Positions 1-5,202 of a DNA stretch of 6,493 bases are shown here, piece by piece. The notes under the pieces are model-generated. The model had not been told where the DNA came from and ran no database searches. It worked only from the letters and a program-made list of their open reading frames with translations. The number at the start of each line of letters is the position of its first letter. The first letter of the stretch is position 1. Source of the stretch: an uncultured Muribaculaceae bacterium (lineage in GTDB: Bacteria > Bacteroidota > Bacteroidia > Bacteroidales > Muribaculaceae); assembly GCA_947178235.1 (NCBI GenBank), contig CAMWXQ010000065.1:1-6493 (forward strand), in the 5' to 3' direction. The translations under genes and the position numbers were made by a program.

Positions 1-10
1 CCCGCCGCTT

Positions 11-35
11 CTCCCGGGGGCGCCCCCAGCTGGAG
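11..35 (-). other. GC-rich stem-loop in rpsJ downstream spacer
   Basis: The spacer after rpsJ is very GC-rich and has no credible gene. Positions 16-27 are a perfect 12-bp palindrome (GGGGGCGCCCCC), which can fold as GGGG-GCGC-CCCC. The flanks CTCC (11-14) and GGAG (32-35) can extend it past an internal loop. No U-rich tail follows, so it is not a typical intrinsic terminator. It may be an mRNA structure between rpsJ and the next S10-cluster gene, probably rplC, which is inferred to lie beyond position 1. Confidence 0.4.
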
Positions 36-95
36 CCGCGACCGGGCCCTGGCGGGGGCACTTTCACTCACCTTCGGGGGTGTGGCGCTGCGGCT

Positions 96-110
96 ACCCC
101 GCTGCGGGGT
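96..110 (-). other. Stem-loop just 3' of rpsJ stop
   Basis: The 15-nt sequence ACCCCGCTGCGGGGT is a perfect dyad around its central base, with a practical fold of 5 bp and a 5-nt loop. It begins 7 nt after the rpsJ stop codon on the minus strand. It has no U-tract. It resembles the GC-rich stem-loops after rpsL and prfB, so it may protect or process the 3' end of the reading frame's mRNA rather than end transcription. Confidence 0.4.
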
Positions 111-117
111 CCTGGGC

Positions 118-423
118 TCAGACCTTGATCTCTACCTCGACGCCCGAGGGGAGCTCGAGCTTCATGAGGGCGTCCACGGTCTTGGATGTGGAGTTGTGGA
201 TGTCGATCAGGCGCTTGTAGCTGGAGAGCTGGAACTGCTCGCGGGCCTTCTTGTTGACGAAGGTCGAGCGGTTGACGGTGAAGATGCGGCGGTGGGTGGG
301 CAGGGGTATGGGACCCGAGATGACGGCACCGGTGGCCTTGACGGTCTTCACAATCTTCTCGGCCGACTTGTCAACGAGGTTGTAGTCGTACGACTTGAGT
401 TTGATTCGGATTGTTTGGTCCAT
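118..423 (-). CDS. rpsJ: 30S ribosomal protein S10
   Basis: The 101-residue product is ribosomal protein S10, a component of the head of the 30S subunit; in E. coli it also acts as NusE in antitermination. Family signatures are present: the GPIPLPT loop at residues 37-43, the RLID segment near 71-74, and the conserved KTVDAL run near 81-86. Length matches the family (about 100-105). I chose the ATG at 421-423 because it gives the normal S10 N-terminus; the upstream in-frame extension of 20 residues looks unrelated. It starts 29 nt after the fusA stop, so it is probably co-transcribed with fusA, joining the str genes to the S10 cluster without an intervening tuf. The leader has no Shine-Dalgarno sequence, but AACTAA occurs 11 nt before the start. 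The stop is TGA. Confidence 0.97.
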   Translation of the reverse strand: MDQTIRIKLKSYDYNLVDKSAEKIVKTVKATGAVISGPIPLPTHRRIFTVNRSTFVNKKAREQFQLSSYKRLIDIHNSTSKTVDALMKLELPSGVEVEIKV

Positions 424-452
424 ATTGTTAGTTGAATGAAAGTGTCGGGAGC

Positions 453-2579
453 TTACTTGATGAGGTCTACGCGGCCCTGGCACTCGGTCAGGACGTTCTT
501 GGCGATGGAGTTGGAGACCTCGGCGTAGTGGCTGAAACTCATGGTCGAGGTTGCACGGCCCGAGGTGATGGTGCGGAGGGCGGTGACGTAGCCGAACATC
601 TCTGCGAGGGGTGCCTTGGCCTTGACGACGCGGGCGCCGGAGCGGGATGTCTCCATGCCCTCTACCTGGCCGCGGCGCTTGTTGAGGTCAGAGATGACGT
701 CGCCCATGGACTCTTCGGGGGTGACGACCTCGATCTTCATGATGGGCTCGAGCAGGACGGGAGCGGCCTTCTCGGATGCCTTCTTGAAGGCCTGGATGGC
801 ACAGAGCTCGAAGGAGAGCTGGTCGGAGTCGACGGGGTGGAAGGAGCCGTCGATGACGGTGACCTTGAGGTGCTCGACGGGGAAGCCGGCGAGGACGCCG
901 TTCTTCATCGCGGTCTGGAAGCCCTTCTGGATCGAGGGGATGAATTCCTTGGGGATGTTGCCGCCCTTGACCTCGTCTACGAACTGGAGGTTGCCCTCGA
1001 AGCCTTCGTCGACGGGCTCGACGCGGACGATGATGTCGGCGAACTTACCGCGGCCACCGGTCTGCTTCTTGAATACCTCGCGGAGCTCGACGGGTTTGGT
1101 GATGGCTTCCTTGTAGGTTACCTGGGGACGGCCCTGGTTGCACTCTACCTTGAACTCGCGGCGGAGACGGTCGATGATGATGTCGAGATGGAGCTCGCCC
1201 ATGCCGGAGATGACGGTCTGGCCGGTCTCCTCGTTGGTCTCTACGCGGAAGGTGGGGTCCTCCTCGGCGAGCTTCTGGAGGCCTACGCCGAGCTTGTCGA
1301 GGTCCTTCTGGGTCTTGGGCTCTACGGCGATGCCGATCACGGGATCGGGGAACTCCATGGCCTCGAGGACGATGGGGTGGTTCTCGTCACAGAGGGTGTC
1401 GCCGGTGCGGATGTCCTTGAAGCCGACGCCTGCGCCGATGTCGCCGCAGCCGATCATCTCCTTGGCGTTCTGCTTGTTGGAGTGCATCTGGAAGAGGCGC
1501 GATACGCGCTCCTTCTTGCCCGAGCGGCTGTTGAGGATATATGTGCCGGCCACGACGTCGCCCGAGTAGACGCGGAAGAAGGTGAGGCGGCCTACGTAGG
1601 GGTCGGTGGCGATCTTGAATGCGAGGGCGCACATGGGAGCCTCGGACGAGGGCTCGCGGGTCTCGACCTGGTCGGGATCCTCGGGGTTGGTACCCTCTAC
1701 GGCACCCGAGTCGAGGGGGCTGGGGAGGTATGCGCAGACGGCGTCAAGGAGGCACTGCACACCCTTGTTCTTGAACGAGGAGCCGCAGATCATGGGGACG
1801 AGCTCCATCTTGAGGGTGGCGTTGCGCAGGGCGCGGCGGATCTCCTCGGCGGTGATGGTGGAGGGGTCGTCGAAGTACTTCTCCATGAGGACGTCGTCGA
1901 ACTCGGCGATCTTCTCGAGCATCTTGTCGCGCCACTCCTCGGCTTCGTCGGCGAGGCCGGCGGGGATATCTTCGACGGAGTAGTCGGCGCCCATGGTCTC
2001 GTCGTGCCAGAAGATGGCCTTCATGGTGATGAGGTCAACGACGCCCTTGAAGGTCTCCTCTGCACCGATGGGGATCTGGATGGGGCAGGGGTTTGCGCCG
2101 AGGACCTCCTTGAGCTGGCGTACGACTTCGAAGAAGTTTGCGCCGGAGCGGTCCATCTTGTTGACATAGCCGATACGGGGTACGTTGTACTTGTCGGCCT
2201 GGCGCCATACGGTCTCGGACTGGGGCTCTACGCCGCCGACGGCACAGAATGTGGCCACGGCGCCGTCGAGCACACGGAGCGAGCGCTCGACCTCGACGGT
2301 GAAGTCTACGTGCCCTGGGGTGTCGATGAGGTTGATCTTGAACTTCTCGCCGTCATACTTCCAGAATGTGGTGGTGGCGGCGGAGGTGATGGTGATGCCA
2401 CGCTCCTGCTCCTGCTCCATCCAGTCCATGGTGGCTGCGCCGTCGTGGACCTCGCCGATCTTGTGGGTCAGACCGGTGTAGAAGAGGATGCGCTCGGAGG
2501 TAGTGGTCTTGCCGGCATCGATGTGGGCCATGATGCCGATATTACGGGTATATTTGAGTGCTTCGTCTGATTTTGCCAT
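453..2579 (-). CDS. fusA: Translation elongation factor G (EF-G)
   Basis: The 708-residue protein is the canonical ribosomal translocase, a GTPase that moves tRNAs and mRNA after peptide transfer and helps recycle ribosomes. GTPase motifs are intact: the P-loop AHIDAGKTT (18-26), switch I GITIT (61-65), DTPGH (86-90), NKMD (140-143) and a GSS G5 motif near 266-268. The domain II-III region includes [10 protein letters not shown] (459-468), and the domain IV tip carries the conserved His (H581 in GSFHPVDS). The ATG at 2577-2579 gives the expected start; a TTG five codons upstream is unlikely. It lies 122 nt after rpsG and 29 nt before rpsJ. Its place in the str group, with intact GTP-binding motifs, marks it as housekeeping EF-G rather than the second EF-G-like factor known in some Bacteroides. 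The stop is TAA. Confidence 0.98.
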   Translation of the reverse strand: MAKSDEALKYTRNIGIMAHIDAGKTTTSERILFYTGLTHKIGEVHDGAATMDWMEQEQERGITITSAATTTFWKYDGEKFKINLIDTPGHVDFTVEVERSLRVLDGAVATFCAVGGVEPQSETVWRQADKYNVPRIGYVNKMDRSGANFFEVVRQLKEVLGANPCPIQIPIGAEETFKGVVDLITMKAIFWHDETMGADYSVEDIPAGLADEAEEWRDKMLEKIAEFDDVLMEKYFDDPSTITAEEIRRALRNATLKMELVPMICGSSFKNKGVQCLLDAVCAYLPSPLDSGAVEGTNPEDPDQVETREPSSEAPMCALAFKIATDPYVGRLTFFRVYSGDVVAGTYILNSRSGKKERVSRLFQMHSNKQNAKEMIGCGDIGAGVGFKDIRTGDTLCDENHPIVLEAMEFPDPVIGIAVEPKTQKDLDKLGVGLQKLAEEDPTFRVETNEETGQTVISGMGELHLDIIIDRLRREFKVECNQGRPQVTYKEAITKPVELREVFKKQTGGRGKFADIIVRVEPVDEGFEGNLQFVDEVKGGNIPKEFIPSIQKGFQTAMKNGVLAGFPVEHLKVTVIDGSFHPVDSDQLSFELCAIQAFKKASEKAAPVLLEPIMKIEVVTPEESMGDVISDLNKRRGQVEGMETSRSGARVVKAKAPLAEMFGYVTALRTITSGRATSTMSFSHYAEVSNSIAKNVLTECQGRVDLIK

Positions 2580-2634
2580 TGTGATATGAGCCAATCAAAT
2601 GTGGTTTCGGTGAAAAAATCGGGGATTGCTTCGT

Positions 2635-2671
2635 CATCCCGCCGTGGCGGGATGCCTCCGTTCCGGGGAGG
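2635..2671 (-). other. Tandem stem-loops in rpsG-fusA spacer
   Basis: The first hairpin (2635-2654) is a perfect 9-bp stem, CATCCCGCC-GT-GGCGGGATG. Folding would open at least one pair to make a loop. It abuts a second hairpin, CCTCC (2655-2659) with GGAGG (2667-2671). No U-tract follows on the minus strand, and fusA must be expressed from here, so complete termination is unlikely. The first palindrome resembles the REP-like dispersed palindromes found between bacterial genes, but its copy number in the genome cannot be judged from this window. Confidence 0.5.
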
Positions 2672-2701
2672 AGAGATTGATTATTATATAGGTGTGGGGG
2701 A

Positions 2702-3178
2702 TCAGAAACGGAAGTGGGCGAAGGCGCGGTTGGCCTCGGCCATCTTGTGCATATCCTCCTTGCGCTTGAATGCGCCGCCCTGCTCGTTGAATGCGTCGAC
2801 GATCTCGGCTGCGAGCTTGTCGGCCATGGTCTTGCCGCCGCGCTTGCGGGCGTAGAGGATGAGGTTTTTCATCGAGATGGACTCCTTGCGGTCGGGACGG
2901 ATCTCGGTGGGGACCTGGAAGGTGGCACCGCCGACACGGCGGCTCTTCACCTCGACCTGGGGAGTGACGTTCTCGAGGGCCTTCTTCCAGATTTCGAGGG
3001 GGGTGGCCTCCTCGTTGGGGAGCTTGTTGGCTACGAGCTCGAGAGCGCTGTAGAAGATTGTGTAGGAGGTGTTCTTCTTGCCGTCATACATGAGGTGGTT
3101 GACGAACTTGGAGACCTTCACGTCGTGGAAGACGGGATCGGGCAGAACTACCCGCTTTTTGGGCTTTGCTTTACGCAT
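2702..3178 (-). CDS. rpsG: 30S ribosomal protein S7
   Basis: The 158-residue product is ribosomal protein S7, which nucleates assembly of the 30S head by binding the 3' domain of 16S rRNA and contacts tRNA near the E site. Diagnostic segments are visible: the basic N-terminus with LPDPVF (12-17), [10 protein letters not shown] (26-35), [12 protein letters not shown] (79-90) and the C-terminal [19 protein letters not shown]. Length is normal. The ATG at 3176-3178 is the natural start; it is preceded by AAACTAAA with no Shine-Dalgarno sequence, almost the same leader as rpsL. The spacer from rpsL is long (272 nt) and structured. In E. coli, S7 represses its own operon by binding the rpsL-rpsG spacer; whether that holds here is not known. 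The stop is TGA. Confidence 0.98.
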   Translation of the reverse strand: MRKAKPKKRVVLPDPVFHDVKVSKFVNHLMYDGKKNTSYTIFYSALELVANKLPNEEATPLEIWKKALENVTPQVEVKSRRVGGATFQVPTEIRPDRKESISMKNLILYARKRGGKTMADKLAAEIVDAFNEQGGAFKRKEDMHKMAEANRAFAHFRF

Positions 3179-3231
3179 TTTAGTTTAGAGGTTTTGTTTT
3201 TGGTTGCTTGGTTGCTGCATCTTTCTTCTTC

Positions 3232-3261
3232 AACGGCCTGCCCTGCGGGGATGGGGCCGTT
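3232..3261 (-). other. Stem-loop upstream of rpsG
   Basis: AACGGCC (3232-3238) pairs perfectly with GGCCGTT (3255-3261), enclosing a smaller CCC/GGG stem around TGC. The hairpin ends about 54 nt before the rpsG start codon. This makes it a candidate translational control or processing element in the rpsL-rpsG leader. It lacks a U-tract and is not a clear terminator. Confidence 0.45.
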
Positions 3262-3313
3262 TACTCAACCGGGACTTAGCCTTCCAATCAAATCCAGAAA
3301 ACGAGGGTTGTTT

Positions 3314-3396
3314 TGATTTTGTCTATTGACGACTCTCTGTTTTATGCAGATGATTGCTTCTTGTGTATTCAGAAAAGGAGCGTCGTGATTTTGTCT
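3314..3396 (-). repeat. 11-bp direct repeat in rpsL-rpsG spacer
   Basis: The sequence TGATTTTGTCT occurs twice, at 3314-3324 and 3386-3396, 72 nt apart, in the non-coding stretch between rpsL and rpsG. Each copy is followed by material rich in CTCTG or CAGAG. No plausible gene was seen in this spacer. The repeat may be a remnant of a duplication or coincidental. Confidence 0.35.
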
Positions 3397-3420
3397 TGTG
3401 TCAGAGGGCTTCTGTGGCGA

Positions 3421-3445
3421 CCCCGAGGGGCGGCCGGCTGCGGCC
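3421..3445 (-). other. Tandem GC hairpins just 3' of rpsL stop
   Basis: Immediately after the rpsL stop, on the minus strand, lie GGCCG-loop-CGGCC (3432-3445; 5-bp stem, 4-nt loop) and the 10-bp palindrome CCCCGAGGGG (3421-3430). They begin 5 nt past the stop codon. There is no U-rich tail, so they are more likely an attenuator, processing or stability element than a full terminator, because rpsG appears to depend on the upstream promoter. Confidence 0.45.
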
Positions 3446-3450
3446 TTCTC

Positions 3451-3834
3451 TTACTTCTTGGCAGCCTTGGGACGCTTGGCTCCGTACTTGGAGCGGCGCT
3501 GGGTGCGGTCCTTGACGCCGGAGGTATCGAGGGTGCCGCGGACGATGTGGTAGCGTACACCGGGGAGGTCCTTGACACGGCCGCCGCGTACGAGCACGAT
3601 CGAGTGCTCCTGGAGGTTGTGACCCTCGCCGGGGATGTAGCTGTTGACTTCCTTGCCGTTGGTGAGGCGTACACGGGCCACCTTACGCATAGCCGAGTTA
3701 GGCTTCTTGGGGGTGGTGGTGTAGACTCGCACGCACACGCCACGACGCTGGGGGCATGAATCGAGCGCGGGTGACTTGCTCTTGTCTTCGAGAGCCACAC
3801 GTCCTTTTCTTACTAATTGCTGAATAGTAGGCAT
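3451..3834 (-). CDS. rpsL: 30S ribosomal protein S12
   Basis: The 127-residue product is ribosomal protein S12, which sits at the decoding centre of the 30S subunit and controls accuracy of codon reading. The family core is plain: [13 protein letters not shown] (39-51), [10 protein letters not shown] (69-78), [15 protein letters not shown] (82-96) and the basic C-terminal KYGAKRPKA. The residues whose change gives streptomycin resistance in other bacteria are wild type (Lys43, Lys88, Pro91), which predicts no rpsL-based resistance. Asp89, the residue methylthiolated by RimO in E. coli, is conserved. The gene is first in the operon behind the promoter at 3993-4024. Its ATG at 3832-3834 follows AAACTAAG with no Shine-Dalgarno sequence. 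Unlike the usual Bacteroides order known to me, rpoBC does not lie just upstream. The stop is TAA. Confidence 0.98.
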   Translation of the reverse strand: MPTIQQLVRKGRVALEDKSKSPALDSCPQRRGVCVRVYTTTPKKPNSAMRKVARVRLTNGKEVNSYIPGEGHNLQEHSIVLVRGGRVKDLPGVRYHIVRGTLDTSGVKDRTQRRSKYGAKRPKAAKK

Positions 3835-3986
3835 CTTAGTTTCTTTTGTTTGACTTTATAGTGAATATACTGTTGCTCTATGCTTTCTGACGCCTTGCGG
3901 GAAAGGTGTCTCCGACACACATTCATCGCCCCGACCGCGCTGACAATCAGATTGTTAACGTAGCCGTGACGAGAACTTCCTTTAAA
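3835..3986 (-). promoter_or_regulatory. Structured 5' leader of the rpsL operon
   Basis: The predicted rpsL leader is about 150 nt. From the promoter inward it contains a 13-nt dyad ACAATC-A-GATTGT (3943-3955), a hairpin GTGTC-TCC-GACAC (3907-3919), and a hairpin made of CTTTC/GAAAG with an inner CGC/GCG (3883-3905). The last 50 nt before the ATG are A-rich and unstructured, as expected for Bacteroidetes initiation. Leaders of ribosomal protein operons are often feedback-control sites; no known riboregulator was recognised, so a regulatory role is inference. Confidence 0.45.
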
Positions 3987-3992
3987 GCGATG

Positions 3993-4024
3993 CAAAATTA
4001 CAAATTATTTCGCTAACTACCAAA
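3993..4024 (-). promoter_or_regulatory. Bacteroidetes-type promoter of rpsL operon
   Basis: On the minus strand the -7 element TAATTTTG (3993-4000) matches TAnnTTTG exactly. A -33 element TTTG (4021-4024) lies 20 nt upstream of it, close to the spacing described for the Bacteroides primary sigma factor. The predicted transcription start is near 3986. It is the only perfect match upstream of rpsL and would drive rpsL-rpsG-fusA-rpsJ. Confidence 0.75.
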
Positions 4025-4036
4025 TAGTTCGGGGCA

Positions 4037-4110
4037 GAAATTTTTTGGATTTTGAATTTTGAGCGTGGAATTTGGAATTCACCGATTCAAAATTCAAAAT
4101 CCAAAATTTC
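4037..4110 (-). repeat. Heptamer-based AT-rich inverted repeat
   Basis: A 20-nt arm at 4043-4062 is perfectly complementary to 4087-4106. GAAA/TTTC (4037-4040 and 4107-4110) extends it after a 2-nt bulge, and GTG/CAC plus AATT/AATT add pairs inside the 24-nt loop. The arms are arrays of a TTTTGRA-type heptamer, inverted as TYCAAAA on the other side. It begins 13 nt upstream of the rpsL -33 element and about 10 nt after the small ORF at 4120-4257. No U-tract follows, so it may be a dispersed repeat, a roadblock or an upstream AT-rich element rather than an ordinary terminator. Confidence 0.7.
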
Positions 4111-4119
4111 AACTCCGCC

Positions 4120-4257
4120 CTACCCTCCCGTGGCGATGGCCGACAGCACGAGGCACAGCGCGCACAACGCCGCGGCCTTCCCCGCCACGACCGACATGAC
4201 GAGGCCGAGGACAAGCATGGCGACCACGGCCGCGATGGATTTCAGAGGTCTGTCCAT
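4120..4257 (-). CDS. Possible small two-helix membrane protein
   Basis: This is a 45-residue ORF I do not recognise. It starts MDRPLKS with a charged N-terminus. A hydrophobic stretch follows at about residues 8-23, then a short polar turn (GK near 27-28), then a second hydrophobic stretch at about 29-43 with two cysteines. This layout suggests a small hairpin-type inner-membrane peptide. Codons are GC-rich at third positions, like the genes nearby, while the surrounding spacer is AT-richer, which favours a real gene. Against it are the lack of a good promoter and of a recognisable ribosome binding site, and the small size. A 6-bp stem (4271-4276 with 4285-4290) lies just upstream. The stop is TAG, followed at once by the heptamer inverted repeat. 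Confidence 0.35.
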   Translation of the reverse strand: MDRPLKSIAAVVAMLVLGLVMSVVAGKAAALCALCLVLSAIATGG

Positions 4258-4311
4258 ATCCACTTGCGGATGCGCCCATTCCCCGGCGCAAACATCTGTG
4301 ATACAAAACAA

Positions 4312-4522
4312 AAGCGTGGAATGATGTCCCTGTTTATCCCAAAGGAGGCATCGCCAAACGCCCGACATGAAACAAACAGTCCACTCCCACGCCTATATCG
4401 GATACCGATTCCCCTTGCCGGGGAGTGGATATGCGACAAGCATGAGCGCCCGGTGACTGCTTTTCCCTCATGACGTAGAAATTTTGGCGATTTTCCTTTG
4501 GAGGATAAAGCACGAAACGCTT
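4312..4522 (-). ncRNA. Candidate structured small RNA, possibly 6S RNA
   Basis: An imperfect palindrome of about 210 nt folds as one long interrupted helix. Paired segments are 4312-4317/4517-4522, 4333-4339/4503-4509, 4340-4346/4494-4500, 4350-4358/4483-4491, 4366-4370/4468-4472 with CG/CG at 4363-4364/4474-4475, and 4377-4381/4455-4459. The apex holds TCCACTCCC/GGGAGTGGA (4380-4388/4421-4429), a nested ATCGG/CCGAT hairpin (4397-4409), and ATGC/GCAT (4431-4443). The minus strand is favoured because its 3' end runs from the closing ACGCTT into a T-rich tail (TTGTTTTG) near 4303-4311. Size and shape (long closing stem, internal loops, branched apex) fit 6S RNA, the RNA polymerase-binding regulator; the Bacteroidales-1 RNA motif has been proposed to be 6S. 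A MITE-like repeat is the main alternative. Confidence 0.45.
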
Positions 4523-4578
4523 CAATCTTAAATAAAATGTCCGCGCAAAGATTTTGCGCGGCACAATGGTAGCACAAA
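4523..4578 (-). promoter_or_regulatory. Weak promoter candidates for the small RNA
   Basis: Two near matches to the Bacteroidetes -7 box lie upstream of the palindromic RNA on the minus strand. TAAGATTG (4523-4530) has one mismatch to TAnnTTTG and would start the RNA close to its closing stem. AATCTTTG (4546-4553) also has one mismatch and has a TTTG (4575-4578) 21 nt upstream, but it overlaps the terminator hairpin. Neither is convincing alone. Confidence 0.22.
4530..4561 (-). terminator. Intrinsic terminator (minus strand)
   Basis: CCGCGCAAA (4541-4549) and TTTGCGCGG (4553-4561) form a perfect 9-bp stem with a 3-nt loop. On the minus strand the stem is followed by ACATTTTATTT, a U-rich tail. 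On the plus strand no U-tract follows. It would stop minus-strand transcripts coming from the prfB side before they reach the small RNA and the rpsL promoter. If it is the prfB terminator, the prfB transcript is antisense to the whole plus-strand gene at 4699-5202. Confidence 0.6.
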
Positions 4579-4653
4579 TAAACGAAACGGGCAAAACGAT
4601 TTTTTCACCCCACAAGTATGCATTATCGCACCATAATGTGGTATTTCGGGTCG

Positions 4654-4661
4654 TAACTTTG
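4654..4661 (+). promoter_or_regulatory. -7 promoter box of the 4699-5202 gene
   Basis: TAACTTTG is an exact match to TAnnTTTG and lies 37 nt before the ATG at 4699. The predicted start of transcription is near 4668, giving a leader of about 30 nt made almost only of A and C, with no Shine-Dalgarno sequence, typical of Bacteroidetes. No clear TTTG at -33 is present, which is common for this promoter class. Confidence 0.6.
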
Positions 4662-4698
4662 CAGCAGAAAACAACACATAACCCAAAACACACACGAT

Positions 4699-5202
4699 AT
4701 GAACACATCCACAACATCCAAAAAATCCAAATCCAGCTTCATCGATCCCGCACTGCGCGTGTCGCACAAGATCTTCACCCGCATCTTGAACGCAGCCATC
4801 AACGATGCCGCCCAGATGCCCCCGAAGGAGGCCATCAAACTCATACGCGCCGTGCAAAACTACATGAAAGCGAACACCCAATGCCCCTACCCCGACGAGG
4901 AATTCTACAAGGTGTTCGAGAAGTACCGCGACCCCATCGACCGCGCCGCCGTACGCTCGCACCGCGCCCGCAAGGCCGCCATGCGCCGCCGCGCCCGCCG
5001 CGAGGAGGCCGCACGCTTGGCCGCAGAGGCCGAAGCCAACAAACGCCAATCCCCCGACGCGCCCACTGGGGACGGCCGGGGGATCGATGGCGACGCCGCG
5101 GAGTATCAGTTCTCCTCCTCGGTGGCGGCGAATTCCATGAGGTATGCCTTGATGAACGGGTCGAGGTCGCCGTCCATGACGCCTCCGACATCGGCGGTCT
5201 GA
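4699..5202 (+). CDS. Uncharacterised basic protein, convergent with prfB
   Basis: I do not recognise this 167-residue protein. Residues 1-13 are Ser/Thr/Lys-rich and look disordered. Residues 15-75 look like a compact helical region (IDPALRVSHKIFTRIL, then EAIKLIRAVQNYM and EEFYKVFEKYRDPID). Residues 80-115 form a strongly basic Arg/Ala/Glu-rich helix suited to a coiled coil or nucleic-acid contact. The last 35 or so residues have low complexity and are encoded opposite the 3' end of prfB. No signal peptide or membrane helix is seen. A matching promoter box at 4654-4661 and an A/C-rich leader support a real gene starting at the ATG at 4699. The tail may be a recent extension after loss of an earlier stop. 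It is the only plus-strand gene here. Function is unknown; a DNA- or RNA-binding role is only a guess from charge. Confidence 0.7.
   Translation: MNTSTTSKKSKSSFIDPALRVSHKIFTRILNAAINDAAQMPPKEAIKLIRAVQNYMKANTQCPYPDEEFYKVFEKYRDPIDRAAVRSHRARKAAMRRRARREEAARLAAEAEANKRQSPDAPTGDGRGIDGDAAEYQFSSSVAANSMRYALMNGSRSPSMTPPTSAV
5049..5084 (-). other. GC-rich stem-loop just 3' of prfB
   Basis: ATCCCCCG (5049-5056) pairs with CGGGGGAT (5077-5084), with an inner CCC-ACT-GGG. It starts 21 nt past the prfB stop on the minus strand and lies inside the coding region of the convergent gene. Only scattered Ts follow, so termination would be weak. Placement just after a stop codon repeats the pattern seen after rpsL and rpsJ. 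Confidence 0.4.

Noticed and set aside
1..117. Part of rplC at the left edge
   Set aside because: No frame in this stretch resembles L3; it is a palindrome-rich spacer. rplC, if next, begins beyond the window.
432..2570. Very long plus-strand open frame opposite fusA
   Set aside because: It is an antisense shadow of fusA caused by GC-rich third positions. Its translation is low-complexity Gly/Leu/Asp-rich, while the minus strand encodes a full EF-G.
2592..2594. Upstream TTG as the fusA start
   Set aside because: The ATG five codons later gives the usual EF-G N-terminus and length.
3813..3926. Possible leader peptide (37 codons) overlapping the rpsL start
   Set aside because: It starts with ATG in the leader, but there is no family resemblance or initiation signal, and it spans the leader hairpins. 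It is probably chance.
4341..4456. AAAGGAGG followed by a 29-codon plus-strand ORF
   Set aside because: The spacing from the SD-like sequence to the ATG (18 nt) is too long, Bacteroidetes rarely use Shine-Dalgarno sequences, and the sequence is explained as an arm of the palindromic RNA.
4312..4522. Palindrome as a retron msr-msd RNA
   Set aside because: Retrons need an adjacent reverse transcriptase. The nearby genes lack RT motifs such as YADD.
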